A DNA stretch of 64,000 nucleotides from Pelagihabitans sp963710535 (GCA_963710535.1 CAVQAW010000008.1:310001-374000); one strand, 5' to 3'; shown: positions 1 through 7,894, counted from the stretch's first letter. Numbers and translations: made by a program. The notes: a model not told the origin generated them from the sequence alone.

Positions 1-1
1 C

Positions 2-184
2 ATCTTCTCGAGAGACGTTCTCAAGAAAATCATGAATGGGGAAAGCGGATGGGAGGAAATGCTCCCTGAAGGCATTGCCGAAATCATCAAGGAAAAGCAC
101 CTGTTTACCCGAAAGCATGAAAAGGGAGAAAAGGAGAAATTAGCATCAAAGGGTTATCCCGTCCCCAAAACAAAGCAATCTTAG
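2..184 (+). CDS. C-terminal fragment of a protein, possibly nucleotidyltransferase-like (5' end outside window)
   Basis: The window opens inside an open frame of 60 codons that ends with TAG at 182-184; its start lies upstream of the window. The fragment begins IFSRDVLKKIMNGESGWEEM and continues with LPEGIAEIIKEKHLF and a charged tail. A segment of the form LxxIMNGExWEEMLPEGIAEII resembles the C-terminal end of NadD/NMN-adenylyltransferase-like proteins (motif like IRxxMxxGExWxxLVPxxVxxII), which is the only basis for the suggested family. No catalytic residues are in view, so the function is open. The stop overlaps the 3' end of the convergent bcp gene by three bases. Confidence 0.6.
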   Translation: MFSRDVLKKIMNGESGWEEMLPEGIAEIIKEKHLFTRKHEKGEKEKLASKGYPVPKTKQS

Positions 185-633
185 TCTAGCAATTGAGCCG
201 CATGGTCCTTGGTATTGACCTTGTCTATCACGCTGGAAACCTTGCCCTCGCCATCAATGACAAAGGTCGTTCGATGGATGCCATCATAGTCCCTTCCCAT
301 AAATTTTTTAGGCCCCCAAACCCCGAAAGCATTGATCACGGTATGATCTTCATCTGCCAACAGCGGAAATGGAAATTCAAATTTGTCCCTGAACGAGGCC
401 TGTTTCTTTTGGGAATCGGCACTGACGCCCAATAAATGAAAACCCTGGGCCTGCAAGTCGGCATAATTGTCACGTAAATTGCAGGCTTCGGCGGTACAAC
501 CCGGAGTATTCGCAGCCGGATAAAAGAATACGATCAGCTTTTTTCCCTTATAATCGGCGAGTGAAACCGAATTGCCATCTTGATCCTTGGAGACGAACTG
601 GGGCACTTTATCCCCTACCTTGAGCATTTTCAT
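181..633 (-). CDS. bcp: Thioredoxin-dependent peroxiredoxin, Bcp/PrxQ type
   Basis: This 150-aa cytoplasmic peroxiredoxin would reduce hydrogen peroxide and organic hydroperoxides using thioredoxin. The active-site stretch PAANTPGCTAEAC gives the peroxidatic Cys46 and, five residues later, Cys51 as resolving cysteine, the spacing typical of PrxQ/Bcp atypical 2-Cys enzymes. The thioredoxin-like fold is continuous (VGDKVPQF at the N-terminus, GVSADSQKKQASFRDKF in the middle, RTTFVIDGEGKV near the end) and the length is normal. It diverges from nth across 53 bp and converges on the partial gene at the window edge. A TAATTTTG element on its strand at 672-679 is a plausible promoter. Confidence 0.95.
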   Translation of the reverse strand: MKMLKVGDKVPQFVSKDQDGNSVSLADYKGKKLIVFFYPAANTPGCTAEACNLRDNYADLQAQGFHLLGVSADSQKKQASFRDKFEFPFPLLADEDHTVINAFGVWGPKKFMGRDYDGIHRTTFVIDGEGKVSSVIDKVNTKDHAAQLLD

Positions 634-671
634 AGCTTATTTTTTTAATTTTATGTTTATAATTTTATTTT

Positions 672-679
672 CAAAATTA
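672..679 (-). promoter_or_regulatory. Bacteroidota -7 element for bcp
   Basis: TAATTTTG on the minus strand matches the Bacteroidota -7 consensus TAnnTTTG and lies about 39 nt upstream of the bcp ATG. No well-spaced TTG (-33) element is visible, so this is a partial match. Confidence 0.4.
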
Positions 680-686
680 AACAATA

Positions 687-1349
687 ATGACCAAATCGGA
701 AAGTGTTGCCTTTACAATAAATACTCTTCAAAAACTGTATCCGGTCATCCCAAGGCCATTGGAGCACAAAGACCCTTACACCCTGCTGATAGCTGTGCTG
801 CTTTCGGCCCAAAGTACCGATATAAAGGTAAATCAAATCACACCATTACTTTTTGAAAAGGCAGACAATCCTTTCGATATGGTAAAATTGACCGTTGAAC
901 AAATACGGGAAATAATTAAGCCGGTCGGACTTTCTCCCATGAAATCAAAGGGCATACACGGCCTTTCACAAATATTGATCGACAAATATGATGGGGAGGT
1001 ACCCACAAAGTTGGAGTATCTGGAGGAACTGCCCAGCGTGGGCCATAAAACAGCGAGTGTTGTTGTCTCCCAAGCTTTCGGTATACCGGCTTTTCCGGTC
1101 GATACCCATATCCATAGGCTCATGTATCGATGGGGTTTCTCAAACGGGAAAAATGTGGTTCAAACCGAAAAAGATGCCAAAAGACTCTTTCCAAAAGCAT
1201 TATGGAACGACTTACATCTGCAAATCATCTGGTACGGAAGGGAATACAGTCCAGCCCGAGGCTGGGATCTGGAAAAGGATGTGATCACCAGTACAATTGG
1301 AAGAAAGAAGGTGATCCAGGAGTATTACAAAAAAAAAGCCCGTAAATAA
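687..1349 (+). CDS. nth: Endonuclease III-type DNA glycosylase/AP lyase without iron-sulfur cysteines
   Basis: This 220-aa base-excision repair enzyme would remove oxidised pyrimidines from DNA and cut at the abasic site. The helix-hairpin-helix LEELPSVGHKTASVV holds the catalytic Lys121, and FPVDTHIHRL holds the catalytic Asp139, matching Lys120/Asp138 of E. coli Nth. The C-terminal loop that normally carries the four cysteines binding a [4Fe-4S] cluster reads YGREYSPARGWDLEKD, and the whole protein contains no cysteine. The enzyme must therefore be cluster-free. The rest of the fold and the length look intact, so I read this as a lineage feature and not as decay. The 3' end overlaps a terminator of the opposite strand. 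Confidence 0.93.
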   Translation: MTKSESVAFTINTLQKLYPVIPRPLEHKDPYTLLIAVLLSAQSTDIKVNQITPLLFEKADNPFDMVKLTVEQIREIIKPVGLSPMKSKGIHGLSQILIDKYDGEVPTKLEYLEELPSVGHKTASVVVSQAFGIPAFPVDTHIHRLMYRWGFSNGKNVVQTEKDAKRLFPKALWNDLHLQIIWYGREYSPARGWDLEKDVITSTIGRKKVIQEYYKKKARK

Positions 1350-1354
1350 CGGGC
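1329..1354 (-). terminator. Rho-independent terminator of the sigma-1/47-aa module
   Basis: Arms GCCCGT (1338-1343) and ACGGGC (1349-1354) enclose a five-base loop. On the minus strand the hairpin is followed by a run of nine T (A tract 1329-1337). It lies 17 bp past the stop of the 47-aa gene and is encoded inside the end of nth, including the nth stop codon. Confidence 0.7.
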
Positions 1355-1370
1355 CCAATCTTTTGTCATT

Positions 1371-1514
1371 TCAATTCAAATTGTTCTCAAACTTGAACTT
1401 GCCATATTCAACCACATGAAGTGATTTGGAATAATCTACCAACAACCTGATGGTCTCGGGGCAAGCTTTATGAAGTTTACAATCTTTTTGGAGAATAGCG
1501 TAAATTTTTTCCAT
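1371..1514 (-). CDS. 47-aa protein paired with ECF sigma factor, copy A
   Basis: This small gene encodes 47 residues starting MEKIYAILQKDCKLHKACPE and ending KFKFENNLN. It has the same length as the 47-aa gene at 2601-2744 and matches it at 27 of 47 positions by eye, including MExIY, QKxC, KAxPET, LVDYSKSL and KFExNLN. Conservation across a duplication, with identical length, is good evidence that it is translated. It has no signal peptide or membrane segment and is mildly basic. It lies 74 bp downstream of sigma copy 1 on the same strand and is followed by a terminator, so the two are probably co-transcribed. Its function is unknown; a sigma-associated regulator is an inference from position only. 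Confidence 0.75.
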   Translation of the reverse strand: MEKIYAILQKDCKLHKACPETIRLLVDYSKSLHVVEYGKFKFENNLN

Positions 1515-1588
1515 ATTGTTGATCGTATAGTTATATATAGAATAACGACGCCAACATATAAATATTGTTTTACGCTAAATAAGATATT

Positions 1589-2170
1589 TTAATTTGTGAG
1601 TACGATATTGTGTCTTTCTATGATTTTACGGAGGTTGATCAGGGCGTAACGCATCCTACCCAAGGCAGTATTGATACTGACACCCGTATTTTCTGAAATT
1701 TCCTTAAAGCTCATATCCTTATAGATGCGCATCAGCAATACCTCTTTCTGGTCATCTGGAAGTTCCTCGATCAACAATCTCAAATCGGTATCGATCTGGT
1801 CTTTGATGATTTGTTTTTCGGCATTGAGCTTATCGTCGCCGATTACCGAGAAGATATTGAAGTCATCGCTGCCTTCGAACATTGGCATTCTTTTGTTTCG
1901 CCTAAAATGATCGATGATCAGGTTGTGCGCAATGCGCATCACCCATGGCAAAAACTTACCCTCTTCACTGTAGTTGCCTTTTTTAAGGGTTTTGATTACC
2001 TTGATAAAGGTATCCTGGAAGATATCTTCGGTCACATCCCTATCCATCACCTTGGAATAGATAAAACTGGAGATTCGTTGGTTGTGTCGGTTGATCAATA
2101 TTTCCAACGCTTTTTCATCACCACTGATGTAGTTGTTCACTAATACTGAGTCTTCAACTTGAAATTCCAT
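1589..2170 (-). CDS. ECF-type RNA polymerase sigma factor, copy 1
   Basis: This 193-aa sigma-70-family protein of ECF type has region 2 around residues 10-85 (EILINRHNQRISSFIYS, DIFQDTFIKVIKTL, WVMRIAHNLIIDHFRR) and region 4 around 130-185 (LLIEELPDDQKEVLLMRIY, SFKEISENTGVSINTALGRM). It is about 80% identical by eye to the sigma factor at 2816-3397. The frame stays open for 125 more codons upstream to 2545. I place the start at the ATG at 2170 because that gives MEFQVEDS, exactly co-terminal with the paralogue, and the upstream residues resemble no sigma region. A dedicated anti-sigma gene is not visible; the only partner is the 47-aa gene downstream. Confidence 0.92.
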   Translation of the reverse strand: MEFQVEDSVLVNNYISGDEKALEILINRHNQRISSFIYSKVMDRDVTEDIFQDTFIKVIKTLKKGNYSEEGKFLPWVMRIAHNLIIDHFRRNKRMPMFEGSDDFNIFSVIGDDKLNAEKQIIKDQIDTDLRLLIEELPDDQKEVLLMRIYKDMSFKEISENTGVSINTALGRMRYALINLRKIIERHNIVLTN

Positions 2171-2550
2171 ACAATCTTGGTTTAGGTTACGTTTAGGGGC
2201 TTCCTTATTATGAAAGCTTTTTAAATCCCGATTTCTTTTTTTAGGTTGATGGTGTATGTAAAACCACGGTTCCTTTGTTAATGATGAGATAAAACTATAG
2301 AATACCCATTGTCTGAAAAAAACATTGTTGTCAAAGCAGCCGTTTTTGATGTGAAATGCCGTTTTATAGGTTTGGTATGCTTCTTCAACACAATTTTTAA
2401 CAGTCTGCCACGTTGGGGGCGGGCAATCGCGACCTATTCCAATACTGGCCGTTCGAATGGAGGCTGAAAATTGATGCTTCAGGTTTTTATGGAGTGAAGA
2501 AAACATCGGATCGATTATCGAACATTTAGGTCCGCGGGAATTCATTGCAT
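2171..2550. other. Gap between sigma copy 1 and the terminator of module 2
   Basis: This 380-bp stretch holds no recognisable gene. On the minus strand it is free of stops in the frame of sigma copy 1 back to an ATG at 2545, which begins next to the terminator at 2551-2579. The translation (many Lys, Asn, His and Phe, with no domain I recognise) looks like a leader and not a conserved protein. It should contain the promoter of sigma copy 1, but I find no exact TAnnTTTG in it. Confidence 0.5.
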
Positions 2551-2579
2551 AAAAAAACCCCTTGGTTTCCCAAAGGGTT
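2551..2579 (-). terminator. Rho-independent terminator of the sigma-2/47-aa module
   Basis: On the minus strand AACCCTTTGG, a GAAA loop and CCAAGGGGTT form a ten-pair stem, followed by seven T. It lies 21 bp after the stop of the 47-aa gene copy B and separates the two sigma modules into independent transcription units. Confidence 0.85.
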
Positions 2580-2600
2580 CTTTTCCATATTTTTAAAAGG

Positions 2601-2744
2601 CTAATTGAGATTTCCCTCGAATTTGATGCCCCTTGCTTTGGTGATCTTCAAGGATTTTGAATAATCCACCAAAAATTTAACCGTTTCCGGCTTCGCCTTT
2701 ACAAGTCTGCATTTCTTTTGGTTCTTTGAGTAAATGTTTTCCAT
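2601..2744 (-). CDS. 47-aa protein paired with ECF sigma factor, copy B
   Basis: This gene encodes 47 residues beginning MENIYSKNQKKCRLVKAKPE and ending IKFEGNLN, a paralogue of the gene at 1371-1514 with identical length. It lies 71 bp downstream of sigma copy 2 on the same strand and directly before a strong terminator. The protein is basic and cytoplasmic, with no motif I can assign. Because the same small gene follows both sigma copies at nearly the same distance (74 and 71 bp), the functional unit appears to be the sigma gene plus this gene. Its role (anti-sigma, co-activator or unrelated) cannot be decided from sequence. Confidence 0.75.
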   Translation of the reverse strand: MENIYSKNQKKCRLVKAKPETVKFLVDYSKSLKITKARGIKFEGNLN

Positions 2745-2815
2745 ATCATTTCGCTTTTATAAATAGGAGAACGGGAACGAAATAAATATAGTAAAACTGT
2801 TCGACCTTCGACCGA

Positions 2816-3397
2816 TTAAATCGTTAAAACAATATTATGCTTCTCGATGATCTTTCTAATATTGATCAGGGCATAACGCATCCGGCCCAGTGCAGTATTG
2901 ATGCTCACCCCTGTTATTTCGGATATTTCCTTAAAGCTCATATCCTTATAAATACGCATGTAGAGCACATCACGCTGATCTTTGGGCAATTCTTCGATCA
3001 GCAAATTAAGGTCGGAATCTATTTGATCTTTGATCAGTTGTCGTTCTATGTCCAGCTTGTCATCCCCGACAACCGAGAAGATGTTGAAATTGTCATTGCC
3101 TTCAAAAACAGGCATGCGACTATGTTTCCTGTAATGATCGATGATCAAGTTATGTGCAATACGCATTACCCATGGCAAAAATTTACCTTCTTCGCTATAA
3201 GTACCTCTTTTGAGAGTCCTGATAACCTTTATAAAGGTATCCTGAAAAATATCTTCGGTAATGGTGCGGTCGTTGACCTTGGAATAAATAAAACTGCTGA
3301 TGCGTTGATTGTGCTTGTTGATGAGGATTTCGATGGCTCTTTCGTCACCGTTGATGTAGTTTGAGATCAGTAGGGAATCTTCAATAAGTACTTCCAT
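2816..3397 (-). CDS. ECF-type RNA polymerase sigma factor, copy 2
   Basis: This 193-aa ECF-type sigma factor starts MEVLIEDSLLISNYINGDER. Region 2 contains EDIFQDTFIKVIRTLKRG and WVMRIAHNLIIDHYRK; region 4 contains EELPKDQRDVLYMRIY and SFKEISEITGVSINTALG. It is nearly collinear with copy 1 (about 38 differences in 193 residues by eye). It diverges from uvrA across 236 bp; from memory, a sigma gene of this kind beside uvrA is a common flavobacterial arrangement, which would make this the ancestral copy. Regulon and signal are unknown. Confidence 0.93.
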   Translation of the reverse strand: MEVLIEDSLLISNYINGDERAIEILINKHNQRISSFIYSKVNDRTITEDIFQDTFIKVIRTLKRGTYSEEGKFLPWVMRIAHNLIIDHYRKHSRMPVFEGNDNFNIFSVVGDDKLDIERQLIKDQIDSDLNLLIEELPKDQRDVLYMRIYKDMSFKEISEITGVSINTALGRMRYALINIRKIIEKHNIVLTI

Positions 3398-3617
3398 AAC
3401 AATTACTTTTTTTTGGTTAAAAATACCGGCCTAATTGGGGTTATAGGCTTATGGCTAATTTCTTAATTCTAAAAAAGTAATTGTTTATCTATACGCTTTT
3501 AACGTTTAATTAAGTTCAAATATAGAGAATTTTAAATGTAAATAGCAAATTTGAAAGTTAAGAACTCAAAATTCAAAGGTGGGCCAACAAGTTCTGGTTA
3601 TAAATAAGAGCATATCG

Positions 3618-3625
3618 TATCTTTG
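3618..3625 (+). promoter_or_regulatory. Bacteroidota -7 element for uvrA
   Basis: TATCTTTG matches TAnnTTTG exactly and ends nine bases before the first uvrA ATG (3634) and 18 before the second (3643). Transcription would begin near 3630, giving either a four-base or a 13-base leader, so the second ATG may be the real start. No clear TTG lies at -33. Confidence 0.5.
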
Positions 3626-3633
3626 CGATTCTT

Positions 3634-6423
3634 ATGAAGGAAATGACTGCGATACTGGAAGTAAACCCGAAAGAAAACATCATTATCAAAGGGGCAAAAC
3701 TGCACAATCTCAAGAATATTGATGTGGTCATTCCCAGAAACAAGCTGGTTGTGATTACCGGCCTCTCGGGCTCGGGCAAATCCAGTTTGGCATTCGATAC
3801 CTTATACGCCGAAGGGCAGCGACGTTATGTCGAAAGTCTTTCGTCATATGCCAGACAATTCCTTGGAAAACTCGATAAACCCAAAGTAGATTATATAAAA
3901 GGGATTGCACCGGCCATAGCCATAGAACAAAAGGTCAATTCTACCAACCCCAGATCTACGGTAGGTACCACCACGGAAATTTATGATTACCTAAAACTGC
4001 TTTATGCGAGAATAGGAAAGACCATATCCCCAATATCGGGGAATGAGGTTAAAAAGCATACGGTGACCGATGTCATCAATCATGTAAAGCACTTTTCGGA
4101 GGGCACGAAACTCTTGCTCCTCTCCCCTATCAAGGTCGATGCGAAAAGGGATACGCTCAAATCACTACAATTGTTGTCGAAACAAGGTTATGCACGTATC
4201 CTATACAAGGGCGAGGTGATACGTATCGATGCGGCACCTCAGGATATTGGGCGCGAATTTTACCTGGTTATCGATAGGATCATTGTACAAAACGATGAAG
4301 ACTTCTTCAACAGATTGGCCAATGCGGTGGATACCGCTTTTTTTGAGGGGAAGGGACAATGTATCCTCGAAATCATGGAAACCAAGAAGCAAACTTTCTT
4401 CAGCAGCAATTTCGAGTTGGACGGGATGTCATTTTTAGAGCCCAATGTGCACCTGTTCAGTTTCAACAACCCTTATGGTGCCTGCCCCAAATGCGAAGGC
4501 TATGGGGATGTGATAGGTATCGATGAAGCACTGGTGGTACCCAATACCGCGCTCTCGGTCTATGAAAATGCCATTTTTCCCTGGCGGGGCGAAAGCATGG
4601 GCTGGTATCGCGACCAGTTGGTCAACAGCGCCTATCTGTTCGACTTTCCAATCCATAAACCATGGTTCCAGCTCACCGAGGCGCAACAAAGGCTCGTTTG
4701 GAACGGCAACGACCACTTTGTTGGACTGGACAAATTTTTTGCCATGCTGGAGGAAAAGAGCTATAAGATACAGAACAGGGTGATGTTGTCCCGATATAGG
4801 GGAAAGACCAAATGCAATGCCTGCAAAGGAAAAAGACTCAGACAGGAAACCGATTACGTAAAAGTGAACGGTAAATCGATATCAGATTTGGTAGAATTGC
4901 CCATTGAAAAGCTCATTCTGTTCTTTGAGGATTTGAAGCTCGGTACGCACGACCTTCAGATAGCGGCCCGTTTGCTGACCGAAATCAATATGCGATTGGG
5001 ATTTTTGAACCAGGTAGGATTGGGCTATCTCACTTTGAACCGTAAATCGAACTCTCTTTCGGGGGGCGAGAGCCAGCGCATCAATCTGGCCACCTCCCTG
5101 GGCAGCAGTTTGGTGGGCAGTATGTATATTTTGGATGAGCCGAGTATCGGCCTGCACCCAAAGGACACCGAAAATCTTATCGCGGTGCTGAAGGCGCTGC
5201 GAAATCTGGGCAATACCGTAATCGTCGTGGAGCACGATGAAGACATCATGAGAGCCGCAGATAAAATCATCGATATCGGTCCGGAAGCCGGAACCCATGG
5301 GGGACAAGTCATGGCGAATGGCACTTTTGATGAAATATTGATGACTTCTTCCCTGACAGCCGGTTACTTGAACGGTACCTTGGCCATTGAAGTGCCCGCA
5401 AAACGTAGAACTTCCAAAAATTTCATCACGATCAAAGGCGCCCGGGAAAACAATCTCAAGAATATCGACGTGACCTTCCCTCTGAACATGTTGACCGTGG
5501 TCACAGGCGTTTCGGGCAGTGGTAAGAGTACCTTGGTCAAAAAACTGCTCTACCCGATCATTCAAAAGGAAGTTGGGGGATATGGTGAAAAAACGGGTCA
5601 ATTTACCGCGTTCGAGGGCAAATATCAATCTATCAAAAATGTGGAGTTCGTAGACCAAAACCCCATAGGCCGTTCTTCCCGTTCCAATCCCGTGACCTAT
5701 ATCAAAGCATACGACGATATCCGAAACCTTTATGCCCAGCAAAAACTCAGCAAGATTCGTGGTTATCAATCAAAGCACTTCTCCTTCAATGTTGATGGTG
5801 GCCGATGTGAAAAATGCAAAGGCGAAGGTGAAATCACCGTGGAAATGCAATTTATGGCCGATGTACATTTAGAATGTGATACTTGTGGCGGCAAGCGATT
5901 TAAAAAGGAAGTCCTGGAAGTGAAATTCGAAGACGCTTCGATCGACGATCTTCTCAATATGACCATCGACGATGCCATCGCTTTCTTTGAAGCACACCGG
6001 CAACAAAAAATCATGAACAAACTGAAACCGTTGCAGGATGTAGGCTTGGGTTACGTTACCCTGGGCCAATCCTCTTCCACCCTATCGGGTGGTGAGGCAC
6101 AGCGTATCAAGCTCGCTTCCTTCCTGGTGAAGGGCAGCACAAAAGACAAGGCCCTCTTCATCTTCGACGAACCCACTACCGGCCTGCATTTCCATGATAT
6201 CAAAAAATTATTGAAGTCGTTCGATGCCCTTATCGAAAATGGCCATTCGGTGGTTGTGATCGAACACAACATCGATCTTATCAAATGTGCAGACCATATC
6301 ATCGACCTTGGACCTGAGGGCGGGGAACGTGGCGGCCAGCTATTGGCTTCTGGGACACCAGAGGAACTGATAACCAGTCATGATTCCTTTACCGCCCACT
6401 ATCTCAGGGCAAAATTGGTTTGA
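3634..6423 (+). CDS. uvrA: Excinuclease ABC subunit A
   Basis: UvrA (929 aa) is the damage-recognition ATPase of nucleotide excision repair. The two ABC modules are complete: Walker A GLSGSGKSS at about residue 43 and GVSGSGKST at about 625, signatures LSGGESQRINLA and LSGGEAQRIKLA, and Walker B ILDEPSIGLHP and IFDEPTTGLHF. Zinc-binding CPKCEGYG/CNACKGKR and CEKCKGEG/CDTCGGKR pairs are present in both halves. Length is normal for Bacteroidota UvrA. The start could be 3634 (MKEMTAIL) or 3643 (MTAILEV); the promoter position slightly favours 3643. Confidence 0.97.
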   Translation: MKEMTAILEVNPKENIIIKGAKLHNLKNIDVVIPRNKLVVITGLSGSGKSSLAFDTLYAEGQRRYVESLSSYARQFLGKLDKPKVDYIKGIAPAIAIEQKVNSTNPRSTVGTTTEIYDYLKLLYARIGKTISPISGNEVKKHTVTDVINHVKHFSEGTKLLLLSPIKVDAKRDTLKSLQLLSKQGYARILYKGEVIRIDAAPQDIGREFYLVIDRIIVQNDEDFFNRLANAVDTAFFEGKGQCILEIMETKKQTFFSSNFELDGMSFLEPNVHLFSFNNPYGACPKCEGYGDVIGIDEALVVPNTALSVYENAIFPWRGESMGWYRDQLVNSAYLFDFPIHKPWFQLTEAQQRLVWNGNDHFVGLDKFFAMLEEKSYKIQNRVMLSRYRGKTKCNACKGKRLRQETDYVKVNGKSISDLVELPIEKLILFFEDLKLGTHDLQIAARLLTEINMRLGFLNQVGLGYLTLNRKSNSLSGGESQRINLATSLGSSLVGSMYILDEPSIGLHPKDTENLIAVLKALRNLGNTVIVVEHDEDIMRAADKIIDIGPEAGTHGGQVMANGTFDEILMTSSLTAGYLNGTLAIEVPAKRRTSKNFITIKGARENNLKNIDVTFPLNMLTVVTGVSGSGKSTLVKKLLYPIIQKEVGGYGEKTGQFTAFEGKYQSIKNVEFVDQNPIGRSSRSNPVTYIKAYDDIRNLYAQQKLSKIRGYQSKHFSFNVDGGRCEKCKGEGEITVEMQFMADVHLECDTCGGKRFKKEVLEVKFEDASIDDLLNMTIDDAIAFFEAHRQQKIMNKLKPLQDVGLGYVTLGQSSSTLSGGEAQRIKLASFLVKGSTKDKALFIFDEPTTGLHFHDIKKLLKSFDALIENGHSVVVIEHNIDLIKCADHIIDLGPEGGERGGQLLASGTPEELITSHDSFTAHYLRAKLV

Positions 6424-6547
6424 TCTTTAATGGGGATATTTCAGCTGTGGCTTGCCTTCCGATTTCACTTCAAATTCAGATTCAAAATACGTCAGGAATA
6501 TATAATTCAATTGACCCAACACTCAAAATTTTTCATTTTTATATAAT

Positions 6548-6572
6548 TAACTTATTGATAATCAATAAGTTA
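6548..6572. repeat. Perfect 25-bp palindrome upstream of the sigma-54-like promoter
   Basis: Twelve-base arms (left arm TAACTTATTGAT) mirror exactly around a single central A at 6560. It ends 18 bp before the -24-like element at 6591 and is a good candidate for a dimeric activator or repressor site. It has no T tract and is AT-rich, so it is unlikely to be a terminator of uvrA. Confidence 0.6.
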
Positions 6573-6590
6573 TTGTCATTATTTGATTTT

Positions 6591-6608
6591 TGGCACACTG
6601 TTTGGTAT
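6591..6608 (+). promoter_or_regulatory. Sigma-54 (RpoN)-like -24/-12 promoter
   Basis: TGGCACACTGTTTGGT compares with the sigma-54 consensus TGGCACGNNNNTTGCW. The -24 TGGCAC is exact and the spacing to TTGG is right, but the -12 GC is replaced by GG. Predicted transcription start is near 6615, giving a leader of about 44 nt to the ATG at 6659. No convincing TAnnTTTG promoter lies closer. Confidence 0.45.
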
Positions 6609-6658
6609 ATGGTAAGGGAATGCAAATAGTTGCCTTCGTTAATTTAAAACCTTATATC

Positions 6659-7867
6659 ATGAAAAACTTAGTACTCATCTTTACGGCGCTTTTTTTAGGT
6701 ACCTCCGGTATCATGGCCACAGGTATTAAAGAAGATAAGGTTGCAATCGGCAATGCTTATAGATATAACAACTCCTTTATTTTTGTGGAAGACGGCATTA
6801 CGTTTTCCGTATTTCCTGATGGGGAGTTCGATTTTTATATAGATAACAACATAAGAAACTACAATGGGGTTTCGGTGACCTTCAATTCTGGTTACGATTA
6901 TAGTCCATTTGCACAATATGATGATTATGGTGCTGTGATCCAGGTTGAGAATATCCCCATTTTCTATGACTTTTATGGGCGTGTGACGCAAATTGGCAAT
7001 GTTGACATCAGCTATAACCGTGGACGGGTTTTCCGACTTGGTGGCATGTATGTCTATTACAACAACAGGGGATTTTATGATTACCATACCGGCTATATCA
7101 ACGTGTACAACCGTTATTATACCTATGCCCCTTTCCATGCTTATTTTGCAAGGCCTGCCCTTGGATTTTGCCTGGTGTACAACAGACCGTATAGAAGGTT
7201 CTATACCCCCATCCGATATACCTACTATGCCCCTTATCGTTACAACCAAAGGCGCGCTTATGCCACCATCGGTCGTGAGCATAGATATAACAGCGTAAGA
7301 AATGAAAGGGCCACCATATATCGAAATGATAAAAGGGTAGCTGCACGGGAAGACCTGGGCCGAAGAACTTCCGGAATACGGACAAACAACACTGTGGCCA
7401 GAAGCGAGGGCAAGCAAATGCGAACCAGCGGTACTTCCGCCCGTAATGAGGTGGCAAGGACCAATCGGGTCTCCCAGAACAACGCCGCCGGGCGAAGCGT
7501 GAGCCGGTCCAGTACCAAAATTTCTGGCACCTCAAGTGTTGACCGGACAAAGCAGACAGAGAGCAGGGCGATTACCAGGAGTTCAGGGAACAGGTCGGAT
7601 TCAAACACCTCCGGCAAAGCCCAGGCCAGCAGAACCAATAGCGTGGTGCAGCGGTCTGCAAGCACTGCCCCAAAAAGTAGGACCGTGAGCAGGAGCACTT
7701 CCAGCATTAAGGCCCCGGCACGCAGCACAGCGTCCAACAGAAGCCAAAGAACGGTTTCTAGGAACAGTAGCGCCAATACGACTAAAAAAGCGGTGCAGGC
7801 ACCTGCTAGGAGTTCTAGAAGTACAGGGGCCGCAAATGCAAGAACAAGAAGTTCTAAAAATAATTAA
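6659..7867 (+). CDS. Secreted protein with Tyr-rich N-terminal half and Arg/Ser-rich tail
   Basis: This 402-aa protein starts MKNLVLIFTALFLGTSGIMA, a clear signal peptide, so it acts outside the cytoplasm. Residues of about 25-200 are rich in Tyr, Asn and Phe with beta-type repeats (NYNGVSVTFNSGYDYSPF, YYNNRGFYDYHTGYINVYN), ending in a Tyr/Arg stretch. From about 215 to the end the sequence is low-complexity, rich in Ser, Arg, Thr, Asn and Ala and strongly basic. I do not recognise the family. The start at 6659 is chosen because it begins the signal peptide; an earlier in-frame start at 6590 would be upstream of the predicted transcription start. It has its own sigma-54-like promoter and terminator, so it is probably monocistronic and conditionally expressed. 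Confidence 0.85.
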   Translation: MKNLVLIFTALFLGTSGIMATGIKEDKVAIGNAYRYNNSFIFVEDGITFSVFPDGEFDFYIDNNIRNYNGVSVTFNSGYDYSPFAQYDDYGAVIQVENIPIFYDFYGRVTQIGNVDISYNRGRVFRLGGMYVYYNNRGFYDYHTGYINVYNRYYTYAPFHAYFARPALGFCLVYNRPYRRFYTPIRYTYYAPYRYNQRRAYATIGREHRYNSVRNERATIYRNDKRVAAREDLGRRTSGIRTNNTVARSEGKQMRTSGTSARNEVARTNRVSQNNAAGRSVSRSSTKISGTSSVDRTKQTESRAITRSSGNRSDSNTSGKAQASRTNSVVQRSASTAPKSRTVSRSTSSIKAPARSTASNRSQRTVSRNSSANTTKKAVQAPARSSRSTGAANARTRSSKNN

Positions 7868-7894
7868 GATAGTTTTTAGGTTGGTTAGTTGTTA

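Noticed and set aside
1589..2545. Sigma factor copy 1 as a 318-aa protein
   Set aside because: The first 125 residues resemble no sigma region; the ATG at 2170 gives a protein co-terminal with the paralogue.
7098..7776. Minus-strand open frames inside the Tyr-rich/Arg-Ser-rich gene
   Set aside because: They are shadows of the low-complexity coding region, with no start context or family.
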